NCBI GenBank assembly: GCA_003646995.1
Contig: QMLZ01000153.1
Span: forward strand, 1-6,908
Origin: Deltaproteobacteria bacterium
GTDB lineage: Bacteria > Desulfobacterota > DSM-4660 > Desulfatiglandales > Desulfatiglandaceae
Direction of reading: 5' to 3'
Length of the DNA stretch: 6,908 bases
Part shown: one piece after another, positions 1 through 6,391 of the stretch
Numbering within the stretch: position 1 is the first letter of the stretch
Layout of the letters: the number at the start of each line of letters is the position of its first letter
The notes under the pieces: generated by a model
What the model was told of the DNA's origin: nothing
Databases searched by the model: none
What the model saw: only the letters and a program-made list of their open reading frames with translations
Translations under genes and position numbers: made by a program

Positions 1-570
1 GCTGGTGGCGTATTTTTCAATGGAGAGGGCAGCATCTTCTACCTTGGAGTTGAAATAATTATAGGGCAGGACTGATAGGATGGCTATGGCCAGGCCTGCA
101 GCAGTTGTTATGAGTGCCTGGGCGATGCCTGCTGTCACGGCCTGGGGATGCTCTATGCCAGCACTACCCAGGAGCTCAAATGAACTAATGATTCCTATTA
201 CAGTACCGAAAATCCCCAGCAGAGGGGCCACTGTAATCATGGTATCCAGCACCCCCATGAACCGTCTCATCCTCTTTATTTCATCGGATGCTGCAGCTTC
301 CATGGCCTTTGTCATGGAAAATTCCCTGTGCAATATCCCGCTTACAAGAACCCTGATCACAAAGTCTTTTGACCCGCTAACCTTATCCTTTACGCTGTTC
401 CACTCACCCCTCCGACATATTTCCAATACCTCATCCACCAGCTTTTGGTCTCGGCGGACTCCCTCCCTCGCCCAAAATAGGAACCTTTCAATAATAACCG
501 TAAGGGCTATTATAGAGCAGGCCAGCAGTGGATACATCACAGGCCCACCTTTCTGAAAAATCACCAGCAT
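1..570 (-). CDS. exbB: ExbB/TolQ/MotA-family proton channel protein, C-terminus cut by the window edge
   Basis: This is the inner-membrane proton-channel subunit of an ExbB-ExbD-TonB energy-transducing complex, which uses the proton motive force to drive TonB-dependent outer-membrane receptors. The window holds 190 codons with no stop, nearly the usual length of a short ExbB. A membrane segment lies at about residues 11-33. A cytoplasmic, charged stretch follows (about 34-105). The family core is two further membrane segments, with TVAPLLGIFGTVIGII at 113-128 and GIAQALITTAAGLAIAI at 148-164. The ATG at 568-570 is chosen because GGGAG stands six bases upstream and the protein begins just before the first membrane helix, as in short ExbB proteins. 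It follows btuD on the same strand after 120 bp, with no clear terminator or promoter between them, so co-transcription is possible. TolQ and MotA are related, but length and context favour ExbB. exbD and tonB would be expected to the left of the window. Confidence 0.88.
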   Translation of the reverse strand, partial: MLVIFQKGGPVMYPLLACSIIALTVIIERFLFWAREGVRRDQKLVDEVLEICRRGEWNSVKDKVSGSKDFVIRVLVSGILHREFSMTKAMEAAASDEIKRMRRFMGVLDTMITVAPLLGIFGTVIGIISSFELLGSAGIEHPQAVTAGIAQALITTAAGLAIAILSVLPYNYFNSKVEDAALSIEKYATS

Positions 571-653
571 CTTCGTCTCCCATTGCCTTCCTTAAGCTTG
601 TTAGCCTTCATAGCTTAGCACCATAGGCCTATTGCCTCATGCCTGGTTTTTAT

Positions 654-688
654 TGCCTTGCGCCCTACGCCCTACGCCTTACGCCTGT
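654..688. repeat. Degenerate heptamer tandem repeat between btuD and exbB
   Basis: About five consecutive 7-bp units of the type YGCCYTR can be read on the plus strand: TGCCTTG, CGCCCTA, CGCCCTA, CGCCTTA and CGCCTGT. The block fills much of the 120-bp btuD-exbB gap. The rest of the gap holds looser GCCT-containing copies and a perfect 10-bp palindrome, ATAGGCCTAT, at 623-632. Heptanucleotide short repeats are known from intergenic DNA of several bacterial groups. No hairpin followed by a T-run is visible, so this is not an obvious terminator. Confidence 0.65.
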
Positions 689-690
689 TT

Positions 691-1470
691 TTAAATCACA
701 CTTACCCTCGGCGCCCCTGTCACCGGATTCTGATCCACCACTGCAGCACAATCGTAAACATGTTTTATACTTTCTGAGGTTATTACTTCATGAGGGCTGC
801 CCATGAATACCATTTGACCCTCTTTCAACATTATGATCCGATCACAGTATTTTGACGCCAACTCAATATCATGGGATACCACTATTGCTGTAATGCCCTT
901 GGAGCGAACAAGCCAGGAAATGAGCTCAAAAATCTCCTTCTTGAATTTCAGATCAAGAAACGTCGTAGGCTCATCCAGCAGCATTACACTTGGTTCCTGG
1001 GCTAAAGCACGTGCTATAAGCACCCTCTGCCTTTCTCCACCTGACAGTTCGTGGATGGACCTATTGGCAAATTCAATGGAATGGGTGGCCTCCAGGGCTC
1101 CCTGGGCTATCTTTATATCCCGCTCCCCCTCGAACTGAAATCGTTTTAAATAAGGAAACCTTCCCATAAGCACCACTTCCAGCACTGAAAACGTGAAATG
1201 AAAGTGAGTTTCCTGCGGGACCATTGCCACTTCCCTTGCAATATGGAGCCTTGAATAGGATCTCACCGACTTTTCCTTTAAAAAAACATCTCCTTGTTTG
1301 GGCCTGATCAAGCCGTTGCCCAGCTTGAGCAACGTTGTCTTGCCGGATCCATTGGGTCCCAAGATCCCGATAAGCTCACCCTGTTCAGCCTGAAAACTTA
1401 TGTCCTTCAAGGCCCACATCCTGTCCTCGTATCGAAACCCCACCTTTTCGAAACTCATCGCCGCGCCCAT
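691..1470 (-). CDS. btuD: Corrinoid ABC importer ATP-binding protein (BtuD/FecE type)
   Basis: This is the cytoplasmic ATPase of a type II (BtuCD-like) ABC importer. It hydrolyses ATP to drive the BtuC permease. The 259-aa protein is full length for the family and complete in its motifs: Walker A GPNGSGKTT at 38-46, Q-loop glutamine at 86 (VPQETHF), signature LSGGERQR at 142-149, Walker B VMLLDEP at 162-168 and switch histidine at 200 (VVSHD). The ATG at 1468-1470 overlaps the end of btuC by 16 bases and has a GGGGA ribosome binding site five bases upstream. A second ATG four codons later (1456-1458) forms an ATGA overlap with the btuC stop and is possible, but has a poorer binding site. The motifs alone do not separate cobalamin from siderophore or haem importers. 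The B12 riboswitch upstream of the operon is what points to corrinoid. Confidence 0.93.
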   Translation of the reverse strand: MGAAMSFEKVGFRYEDRMWALKDISFQAEQGELIGILGPNGSGKTTLLKLGNGLIRPKQGDVFLKEKSVRSYSRLHIAREVAMVPQETHFHFTFSVLEVVLMGRFPYLKRFQFEGERDIKIAQGALEATHSIEFANRSIHELSGGERQRVLIARALAQEPSVMLLDEPTTFLDLKFKKEIFELISWLVRSKGITAIVVSHDIELASKYCDRIIMLKEGQMVFMGSPHEVITSESIKHVYDCAAVVDQNPVTGAPRVSVI

Positions 1471-2483
1471 CTACTTCCCCTAGCCTTTAAAAGATAAATA
1501 AAAAACGGCGCTCCCAGAAACGCGGTAATCACGCCCACGGGCAGCTCACTTGGTGACATAACAGTCCTGGCTGCAGTATCCGCCGCAATCAAAAATAGGG
1601 CTCCACCAAGGGCAGAAACCGGCATAAGCAATCTATTGTCCGAGCCAAAGATCATTCTCGCCAAATGAGGTACAATCAATCCAACGAACCCGATCAGTCC
1701 TGTAAAAGAAACCGCCAACCCAACCATTAATGAGACGACGAGAAAGCACACGACTCTAGCACTTTGAACATCAACCCCCAGATGAAGAGCGCTTTCCTCA
1801 CCAGCTGCCAACAGATTCAGATGCCTGGAAAAGGAATAGAGTAAAAAGAAACCTGCCACAGCAACCGGCGCAATTATTACTGAGTATGAGATCCTGCTCT
1901 GAGAAAGGTCACCGTAAAGCCAAAACAGCATGGAATGAAGCCTGTCTTCGCTTGAAGTAGCAATAAAGAACATTATGACTGCAGTAAAGAAGGCATTGAC
2001 AATCACGCCCGCTAGAATTGCTGTGGAAGATTCCACACCCATGCCCCTGCCACTGATGACAAAAACAAGGTAAATTGTTATAACCGCTCCCAGGAACGCA
2101 AAAACCGGGACACCCAGACCGAAAGAGAAACCCAGGATTATTCCAACAACCGCTCCAAACGCCGCGCCACTGGACACGCCCAGAACAAAGGGGTCAGCGA
2201 GGGGGTTGCGCAAAAGCCCTTGAAAAACGAGGCCGCCTAGTGAAAGGGTAAAACCTGCAAGACCTGCCAAGAAAATCCTGGGAAGCCTTATTCTAAGTAT
2301 AATGAGCCTCGTGGCCTCTTTGACCTGGGATTCGTCTGAGAAAACCTTGAGTACGTCCATGAAACTAATCTTGGCCGTTCCACAGACTAAGGAGACCAGT
2401 ACGGCAGCCGCCAGTGCCAGAGTCAGTGCGAGACTAACCACAATCACACGCCGTCCTGTTAGTGGTCCTGTTTGTGAACTCAC
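1455..2483 (-). CDS. btuC: Corrinoid ABC importer permease (BtuC/FecCD family)
   Basis: This is the inner-membrane permease that forms the corrinoid channel with BtuD and docks BtuF. The protein is almost wholly hydrophobic, as expected for about ten membrane helices. It shows the FecCD hallmarks: RLPRIFLAGLAG near residue 66, QGLLRNPLADP at 88-98 followed by FVLGVSSGA, GLIGFVGLIVPH at 262-273 and ELPVGVITAFLGAPFF near the C-terminus. The start is uncertain. I chose the GTG at 2481-2483: it lies just after the btuF stop, has GGAG seven bases upstream and gives 342 aa, a usual family length. The frame is open to an ATG at 2552 with AGGA six bases upstream. That would give 365 aa, a polar 23-residue extension and a 65-base overlap with btuF. 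The stop TGA overlaps the start region of btuD. No missing motif or frameshift is seen. Confidence 0.9.
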   Translation of the reverse strand: MSSQTGPLTGRRVIVVSLALTLALAAAVLVSLVCGTAKISFMDVLKVFSDESQVKEATRLIILRIRLPRIFLAGLAGFTLSLGGLVFQGLLRNPLADPFVLGVSSGAAFGAVVGIILGFSFGLGVPVFAFLGAVITIYLVFVISGRGMGVESSTAILAGVIVNAFFTAVIMFFIATSSEDRLHSMLFWLYGDLSQSRISYSVIIAPVAVAGFFLLYSFSRHLNLLAAGEESALHLGVDVQSARVVCFLVVSLMVGLAVSFTGLIGFVGLIVPHLARMIFGSDNRLLMPVSALGGALFLIAADTAARTVMSPSELPVGVITAFLGAPFFIYLLKARGSRWARR

Positions 2484-2487
2484 CCAC

Positions 2488-3402
2488 TTACTCCGTGCGC
2501 TGGTTTCTTCCGATTTCGGGATGAAGCAGCCGAGCAACCGTTTCCAGCCCATCTATGATCCTGGGAGACGGCCTGTCCAATATGTCGGAATTTACAAGGT
2601 ATACCCGATTATTCCGCACAGCCGGAATACTTTTCCAAATCATCCACTCTCTTTTTGCCTTTTCGAATCTCCCGCCCCGTTCCATAGATGAGATTATTAT
2701 CACCTCGGGCTTGCGCGCGAGCAATTCTTCCACGCTTACTGTGGGATATGTCACCGAGGCATCTTCCATCACGTTTCTTCCCCCCGCCAGCCTGATTACA
2801 TCGTTGTGTATGGTATGGCGGCTCACACTGATTATGGGTTTGATGTTTATCTGTATAAACACAGACGGCTTCGGCAGGTTTTTCACTGCTTCTTTAACTG
2901 CCTTTATCCTGCTGGTTAAAGACTCCGCGAGCCTCTTGCCTTTTTCCTCAACTCGACAAAGCCTTGCAACGGAAAAAAGCGTGTCAGCCACGTCCTCCAC
3001 ATGCCGCGGGTTTACAATATAGACAGGGAGCCCTGCCTGCTCAAGCAAGGCAACAGCATTTGGCTCGTTACCATCCTTGGTGCCTACTGCCAGGTCTGGT
3101 TCGAGCTCCAGTATCCTCTCCACGTTAAGATGCGCGTAGCTGCCCACCCTTGGTTTTGCCAAGGCATCCCGCGGGAAATCACTGAACATGGTAACGCCCA
3201 CTATTCTATCTCCAAGCCCAAGATAGTAGAGGATCTCCGTTACACTAGGAGCCAACGATACAATTCTCTTCGGAGGCCCATTAATGCGCACATGCCTCCC
3301 TACAGCATCCACAAAGGTTTCTGCCATGGCCTCACGGGGGCCTACAAGGCCATAGATCAATATCAACAATACAGCCATTAATGTGCATACACATCTGTTC
3401 AT
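2488..3402 (-). CDS. btuF: Periplasmic corrinoid-binding protein (BtuF family)
   Basis: This is the substrate-binding component that captures corrinoid in the periplasm and delivers it to BtuCD. The 304-aa protein starts with a signal peptide (RC at 3-4, hydrophobic core about 7-20) ending in AMA, with likely cleavage near residue 27. No lipobox is evident, so it should be a soluble periplasmic protein. The class III binding-protein fold is supported by PKRIVSLAPSVTEILYYLGLGD (45-66, typical of BtuF and FepB proteins), NVERILELEPDLAV at 93-106 and SVEELLARKPEVIII at 223-237. The last helix, near RIIDGLETVARLLHPE, is also typical. The ribosome binding site is weak (GGA about nine bases before the ATG), yet this start gives a complete signal peptide. 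The gene is followed within a few bases by btuC. Cobalamin specificity is inferred from the riboswitch. Sequence alone would also allow a haem or siderophore binder. Confidence 0.92.
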   Translation of the reverse strand: MNRCVCTLMAVLLILIYGLVGPREAMAETFVDAVGRHVRINGPPKRIVSLAPSVTEILYYLGLGDRIVGVTMFSDFPRDALAKPRVGSYAHLNVERILELEPDLAVGTKDGNEPNAVALLEQAGLPVYIVNPRHVEDVADTLFSVARLCRVEEKGKRLAESLTSRIKAVKEAVKNLPKPSVFIQINIKPIISVSRHTIHNDVIRLAGGRNVMEDASVTYPTVSVEELLARKPEVIIISSMERGGRFEKAKREWMIWKSIPAVRNNRVYLVNSDILDRPSPRIIDGLETVARLLHPEIGRNQRTE

Positions 3403-3461
3403 AGTCTTTATTCCACACCAATCAAGGAATTCCTCGGGGTTCCCCGGCCCCGCGCCCCGGA

Positions 3462-3650
3462 TCAGCTCCTCTGCTTAATCTGAACCAGCAGTTCATTGCA
3501 AAGATGGGGGCTGAGCTCATATGTTCCGGTACTCGATATGCAGTTTTTCCTACACCATCTTCCGTATTCCCTTAATACGGATGGATCATGAATAATCAGG
3601 ATCTCTCCCAGCTCCAGCAGTTCATTCATAATTCTCCAGTAAATTTGCAT
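3462..3650 (-). CDS. Small cysteine-containing protein of unknown function, first ORF behind the B12 riboswitch
   Basis: I do not recognise this 62-codon ORF. It lies between the riboswitch terminator and btuF on the same strand, ending 59 bases before btuF, so it would be the first gene released by the switch. AGGAG stands ten bases before the ATG at 3648-3650, which is rather far. A second ATG at 3627-3629 (residue 8, MNELLELGE) has GGAG four bases upstream and would give 55 aa. The product is soluble-looking, with no signal peptide or membrane segment. It has an amphipathic N-terminal part, then WCRKNC (Cys33 and Cys37, a CX3C pair), then SPHLC (His49, Cys51). That set could bind a metal or form a disulfide, but this is speculation. 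Between its stop and btuF lies a small GC-rich hairpin (CGGGG-AA-CCCCG) without a T-run. It may still be a chance ORF. Confidence 0.5.
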   Translation of the reverse strand: MQIYWRIMNELLELGEILIIHDPSVLREYGRWCRKNCISSTGTYELSPHLCNELLVQIKQRS

Positions 3651-3670
3651 TGCCCATATTCTCCTTTTAC

Positions 3671-3710
3671 AAATAAAAATCCCCGGCTCGACCCAAGTCG
3701 ATCCGAGGAT
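3671..3710 (-). terminator. Intrinsic terminator of the cobalamin riboswitch
   Basis: Read on the minus strand, an RNA hairpin forms with arms ATCC-CGG-TCGAC and GTCGA-CCG-GGAT (3679-3710). It has one wobble pair, one mismatch and a TTGG loop, and a T-rich tract (ATTTTTATTT) follows at once. It stands between the B12 aptamer and the first ORF, so it would stop transcription when the aptamer is in the ligand-bound state. Its 5' arm begins inside the CATCCTC segment that the upstream antiterminator also uses. Confidence 0.85.
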
Positions 3711-3727
3711 GTCCCGTTTTCATCCTC
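3705..3727 (-). promoter_or_regulatory. Antiterminator hairpin of the cobalamin riboswitch
   Basis: On the minus strand GAGGATG (3721-3727) can pair perfectly with CATCCTC (3705-3711) across a nine-base loop. CATCCTC is also the foot of the terminator stem, so the two hairpins cannot both form. This is the expected antiterminator of a termination-type riboswitch: it would let polymerase pass when corrinoid is scarce. The element that releases the terminator in the bound state was not identified. Confidence 0.65.
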
Positions 3728-3770
3728 CAAATCTTGTGGCTAGACCCAATCCCCGAGGCCGAGCTTACAA

Positions 3771-4077
3771 TCCAGGCAGGTCTTCTGACTCGTGGATCAC
3801 CCTACTTGCCCTGTTGAATAGGCTCCCCTTTGGGAAATTCAACAGAGCTCGCCGCGCCTTCCCGCCGAGGTAGCTATCAGCTTTCAGCTACCAGCAATAA
3901 ACACTCCCTTTCCTCAATAAAGCCGGTCGCTGAGTGCTGATCGCCTCCTCCCAGCAGTGGCCTCCTTGCGGCTTTCGTCCCCACTCACAGCCGCGGGCCG
4001 GTCCCGGATTCACACCGGGTTCCCTTTTAACCCACCAGAGCGCTCTGGTAGATTAAGCCTAATCCTAGGCACCTGGA
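3771..4077 (-). promoter_or_regulatory. Cobalamin riboswitch aptamer
   Basis: The minus strand carries the conserved order of a B12 riboswitch. P1 is closed by TCCAGG (4072-4077) and CCTGGA (3771-3776). Then come AGGTGCC and a P2-like hairpin GCCTA-GGAT-TAGGC (4057-4070), TTAAAAGGGAA, the CCCGG-TGTGAAT-CCGGG hairpin (4003-4019), the B12 box GCCCGCGGCTGTGA (3985-3998), GGCCACTG, CGGGAAGG and the 3' core GTCAGAAGACCTGCCTGG (3772-3789). At about 305 nt it is longer than the common 200-220 nt. The extra length comes from a palindromic hairpin at 4034-4049, a peripheral arm holding GGTAGCT/AGCTACC (3869-3892) and a long hairpin with a perfect nine-pair stem (3811-3845). High cobalamin should shut off the small ORF and btuFCD behind it. 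Confidence 0.95.
4034..4049. repeat. Perfect 16-bp palindrome inserted in the riboswitch aptamer
   Basis: ACCAGAGCGCTCTGGT is its own reverse complement. In the transcript it would be a hairpin between the P2-like hairpin and the conserved AGGGAA segment, a place where the B12 consensus normally has only a short TTAA linker. TTAA occurs on both sides of it (4027-4030 and 4053-4056), as if the linker had been duplicated around an insert. Confidence 0.7.
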
Positions 4078-4085
4078 ACAAAAAT

Positions 4086-4115
4086 TTTATATCTGCACTA
4101 AAACAGGTTTGTCAA
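4086..4115 (-). promoter_or_regulatory. Sigma70-type promoter of the riboswitch and btu operon
   Basis: On the minus strand a perfect -35 TTGACA (4110-4115) is separated by 18 bases from the -10 TATAAA (4086-4091). The predicted start near 4079 is directly before the P1 helix of the riboswitch, which strongly supports the call. An imperfect dyad GGAAG-GT-CTTCC at 4139-4150, upstream of the -35, could be a protein site, but no regulator is visible here. The rest of 4155-4253 shows nothing I can name. Confidence 0.8.
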
Positions 4116-4253
4116 ACAGAAACTCTTAGTAACATTATGGAAGGTCTTCCCCATGCACGGGTTTTGTGAAGCCGGTTGGTGGATTCCGGTGCCTCCCGCC
4201 CATTGCAGTTGTATCTTTCCTTTGGTAAGAACTTGGGCTAGCTTTTACTTCAT

Positions 4254-4275
4254 AAAAATATGAGAGAGATCCCTC
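4254..4275 (-). terminator. Possible weak terminator after the activator gene
   Basis: On the minus strand, about 39 bases after the activator stop, GAGGG and CTCTC (within 4262-4275) can form a five-pair stem with one wobble, followed by ATATTTTTA. The stem is short and AT-poor only in part, so it may terminate inefficiently or not at all. It is the only candidate between the reductase operon and the btu promoter. Confidence 0.3.
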
Positions 4276-4313
4276 GTTTGGAGATTATGTGCACATCTGC
4301 AAAGGGCGATAGC

Positions 4314-5063
4314 CTAGTAATTTTTACTTCCAATCAATGCAGCGCCTATCGCCCCCACCATCTGGGGATCTTTTGGAACCAAAGGCTTTTGACCGAGAAA
4401 CTCGCTCATAAGGGCAACCATGCATTGGTTTTGTGCTACCCCTCCTGCAAAGACCAAAGGCCCTGTCCTCATGACCCTTCTCAACATCCCGGCACACCTG
4501 CGGGCTATTGCCTTGTGGAGGCCCAAGGCCACGTCCCTCCTGTCGTGACCCCTTGTCACAAGGGAAATAACCTCCGATTCTGCGAACACTGTGCACATGC
4601 TGTTGATATTGACGGAGTTCTTTGCGTTGAGGGCTTGCTCCCCCATTTCGTTCAAATCATAACCAAGACTTTGGGCCATGACCTCTAAGAACCTGCCCGT
4701 TCCCGCGGCACACTTATCATTCATCTCGAATTTTACAATCTTGCCCGCCTCGTTGAGCGCTATGGCCTTAGAGTCCTGGCCGCCCACATCGAGTATGGCC
4801 CTTGCCTCTGGAAAAAGAAACCTGGCCCCAAATGCGTAGGCTTTGATCTCAGTTACTGTTTCAGCGCCCATATGCACTCGGGCAAGCTGTCGGCCATAAC
4901 CTGTTGCGACCATGTGATCATACTCCACACCCTCGAGCAGTTTCATTGCCCTTGCCAAGGGATCAAAGCCGGAATCTGCCTGCATGGTAATATCTATCTT
5001 TCCATTTTCCAGCACTACCAGCTCCATACTCCGCGATCCTATATCAAGCCCTGCAACTTTCAT
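4314..5063 (-). CDS. ATP-dependent activator/reductase of the 2-hydroxyacyl-CoA dehydratase family (BadF/HgdC type)
   Basis: This protein should be the ATPase that injects low-potential electrons into the adjacent iron-sulfur protein, using ATP hydrolysis in an actin-like (ASKHA) fold. The homodimer usually holds one [4Fe-4S] cluster. The 249-aa length fits the HgdC/CompA/YjiL group. Visible motifs are the phosphate-1 loop LDIGSRSMELVVL at 6-18, DVGGQDSK at 92-99, NDKCAAGTGRFLE at 115-127 and NINSMCTVFAESEV at 152-165. Cys118 and Cys157 are the expected cluster ligands. FAGGVAQN at 205-212 forms the last nucleotide-binding element. The start ATG overlaps the upstream gene stop as ATGA, so the two are translationally coupled. 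In family terms it corresponds to the reductase partner (DCCR) of the double-cubane cluster protein of Carboxydothermus. The function of the local pair is inferred from that relationship. Confidence 0.93.
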   Translation of the reverse strand: MKVAGLDIGSRSMELVVLENGKIDITMQADSGFDPLARAMKLLEGVEYDHMVATGYGRQLARVHMGAETVTEIKAYAFGARFLFPEARAILDVGGQDSKAIALNEAGKIVKFEMNDKCAAGTGRFLEVMAQSLGYDLNEMGEQALNAKNSVNINSMCTVFAESEVISLVTRGHDRRDVALGLHKAIARRCAGMLRRVMRTGPLVFAGGVAQNQCMVALMSEFLGQKPLVPKDPQMVGAIGAALIGSKNY

Positions 5064-6337
5064 TTTATCTGCTCAATGAAGGCCTCTACCCTTGTCCTAA
5101 GCTGACCAATGTCTTCCATACTGTAATCTGTATCAACTCGCAGCACAGGTATCCCCTTATCCTCAAGGGCCTTTTCCACTTGCATGGATTCCACAAGGTA
5201 TGGCTGGCAGAAATTCAAACAGTAATGGATCACCCCATCTGCATTGTATTGCTTATACATCTCAGTGATATGGGTGATTCGCTCGTAGTTCGGGGTGAAT
5301 ATGGCACAATCAATCTTGAAATAGCGCTCCACCAAGGAATCAATGAGTTCATCGACTGTTTTGCCCCGGCTTTCTATAAGATGACGCGTCCCTCTTTCAC
5401 CCACGCAGGACTCCTCTCCCACGATAACTCCACCAGAAGTTTCGATAATCCATGGCAATTTCCAGTTGGGCACTGCCATTGGGCAACCCGAAATGAGTAT
5501 CCTGGGGCTACCTTGTTCTGCCACCCCCTCTTTATTCTCGATCCTTTTCTCCAGTTCATCAGCGATCTCGTTAACAGATGAAGTAAATCGAATGGGATCA
5601 TCATAAAAGTACACCTGATTAATGAGAAGCGCATCAAGGCCAGAAATAGGAACCGGATCTGTCTTGCGTAGGCTTGAAAGCCTATGGATTGCCTTTCGTT
5701 TGTTATTAACTAATTCTATGCCCCTCTTAAGCCTCTGTGCATCAATCTCTATTCCGGTGAGCTCCTCTAGCGTCTTCTTAAATCGCATATACTCAGCCTT
5801 TAGCAGAGCTCGGCCCTGACTTGACTTCACTTGGGGGAGATCCATTACGTATAGATTTGAGACTAGGTCTTTCAAGATTTCATGTGATTTCTTTTTTCCA
5901 TCGCAGGTGTTCTCACCTACGATCATATCTGCTGATTCTATGTAAGGGCAGACCTTGCCTAGTTTGAATCCAAATGCTGACTTGATAAGCGAGCAAGTAT
6001 TGCGGGGCAAAACCCTTTCCACCTCATCGGTAGCAAAATCTGCCCCGGTGCACAGGCCAACCATAACAGCATCTGCAGCCAGTACGATCTCCTCTGGGAC
6101 AAACACACAAAAGGCACCTATAACCTTTCTGCCTTTTGCCTTTCCATCTAATAGCTCCTTTATTCGCAGTCCATGTACTTGGCTTATTACAAAGTCAAAA
6201 TACTTCATGCCAGCGGGTCGGTTTTCTTGTTCCATGTAAATGTCTTTGTAGCCCTTACCAAGAACATCCAACAATGCGTCATGAGCTGCCAGGTCAAGTC
6301 CCAGGGCTTTCCACATTTCCCTATAGTCCTCGTTCAT
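5060..6337 (-). CDS. Double-cubane-cluster-type anaerobic reductase (HgdB/YjiM-like, 2-hydroxyacyl-CoA dehydratase family)
   Basis: This is the substrate-reducing partner of the downstream activator. A single 425-aa family gene with one activator, rather than two dehydratase subunits, matches the double-cubane cluster proteins (DCCP) and E. coli YjiM, not two-subunit hydroxyacyl-CoA dehydratases. The Carboxydothermus DCCP carries an [Fe8S9] double cubane and reduces small molecules such as acetylene in an ATP-dependent way. Its natural substrate is unknown. Cysteines stand at 77 (GAFCVFVPEE), 96, 115 (RNTCSLIKSA), 130 (KVCPYIESAD), 145 (ENTCDGKKK), 285 (SGCPM), 311, 344, 373 and 377 (HYCLNFCQPY). 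Those at 77, 115, 130, 145, 373 and 377 are in family-like motifs and are my ligand candidates. AGGAGG eight bases before the ATG is a near-perfect ribosome binding site. No signal peptide is seen, so it is cytoplasmic. A dehydratase role cannot be excluded. Confidence 0.88.
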   Translation of the reverse strand: MNEDYREMWKALGLDLAAHDALLDVLGKGYKDIYMEQENRPAGMKYFDFVISQVHGLRIKELLDGKAKGRKVIGAFCVFVPEEIVLAADAVMVGLCTGADFATDEVERVLPRNTCSLIKSAFGFKLGKVCPYIESADMIVGENTCDGKKKSHEILKDLVSNLYVMDLPQVKSSQGRALLKAEYMRFKKTLEELTGIEIDAQRLKRGIELVNNKRKAIHRLSSLRKTDPVPISGLDALLINQVYFYDDPIRFTSSVNEIADELEKRIENKEGVAEQGSPRILISGCPMAVPNWKLPWIIETSGGVIVGEESCVGERGTRHLIESRGKTVDELIDSLVERYFKIDCAIFTPNYERITHITEMYKQYNADGVIHYCLNFCQPYLVESMQVEKALEDKGIPVLRVDTDYSMEDIGQLRTRVEAFIEQIK

Positions 6338-6391
6338 TCTTATTTCCTCCTGTGTTGATTTATCTGGAGTTAGGTTTTCTTTAGTGTAGGT

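Noticed and set aside
80..556. A 158-codon open frame on the plus strand
   Set aside because: It lies wholly antisense to exbB, whose minus-strand product shows clear family motifs. The plus-strand product looks like no known protein.
691..3402. Siderophore or haem importer
   Set aside because: The protein families are shared, but the cobalamin riboswitch directly upstream makes corrinoid the best-supported substrate.
4260..4688. A 142-codon plus-strand frame opposite the activator gene
   Set aside because: It is antisense to the coding sequence that carries the two cluster cysteines and the nucleotide-binding motifs, and it has no convincing protein features.
5374..5637. An 87-codon minus-strand frame inside the reductase gene
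   Set aside because: It is an out-of-frame reading of a gene with strong family motifs throughout, so it is a shadow.
5060..6337. Classical (R)-2-hydroxyglutaryl-CoA or phenyllactyl-CoA dehydratase subunit
   Set aside because: Those enzymes need two different family subunits beside the activator. Only one is present, and the CDGKKK and cysteine pattern suits the single-subunit double-cubane type better. Kept as an alternative only.
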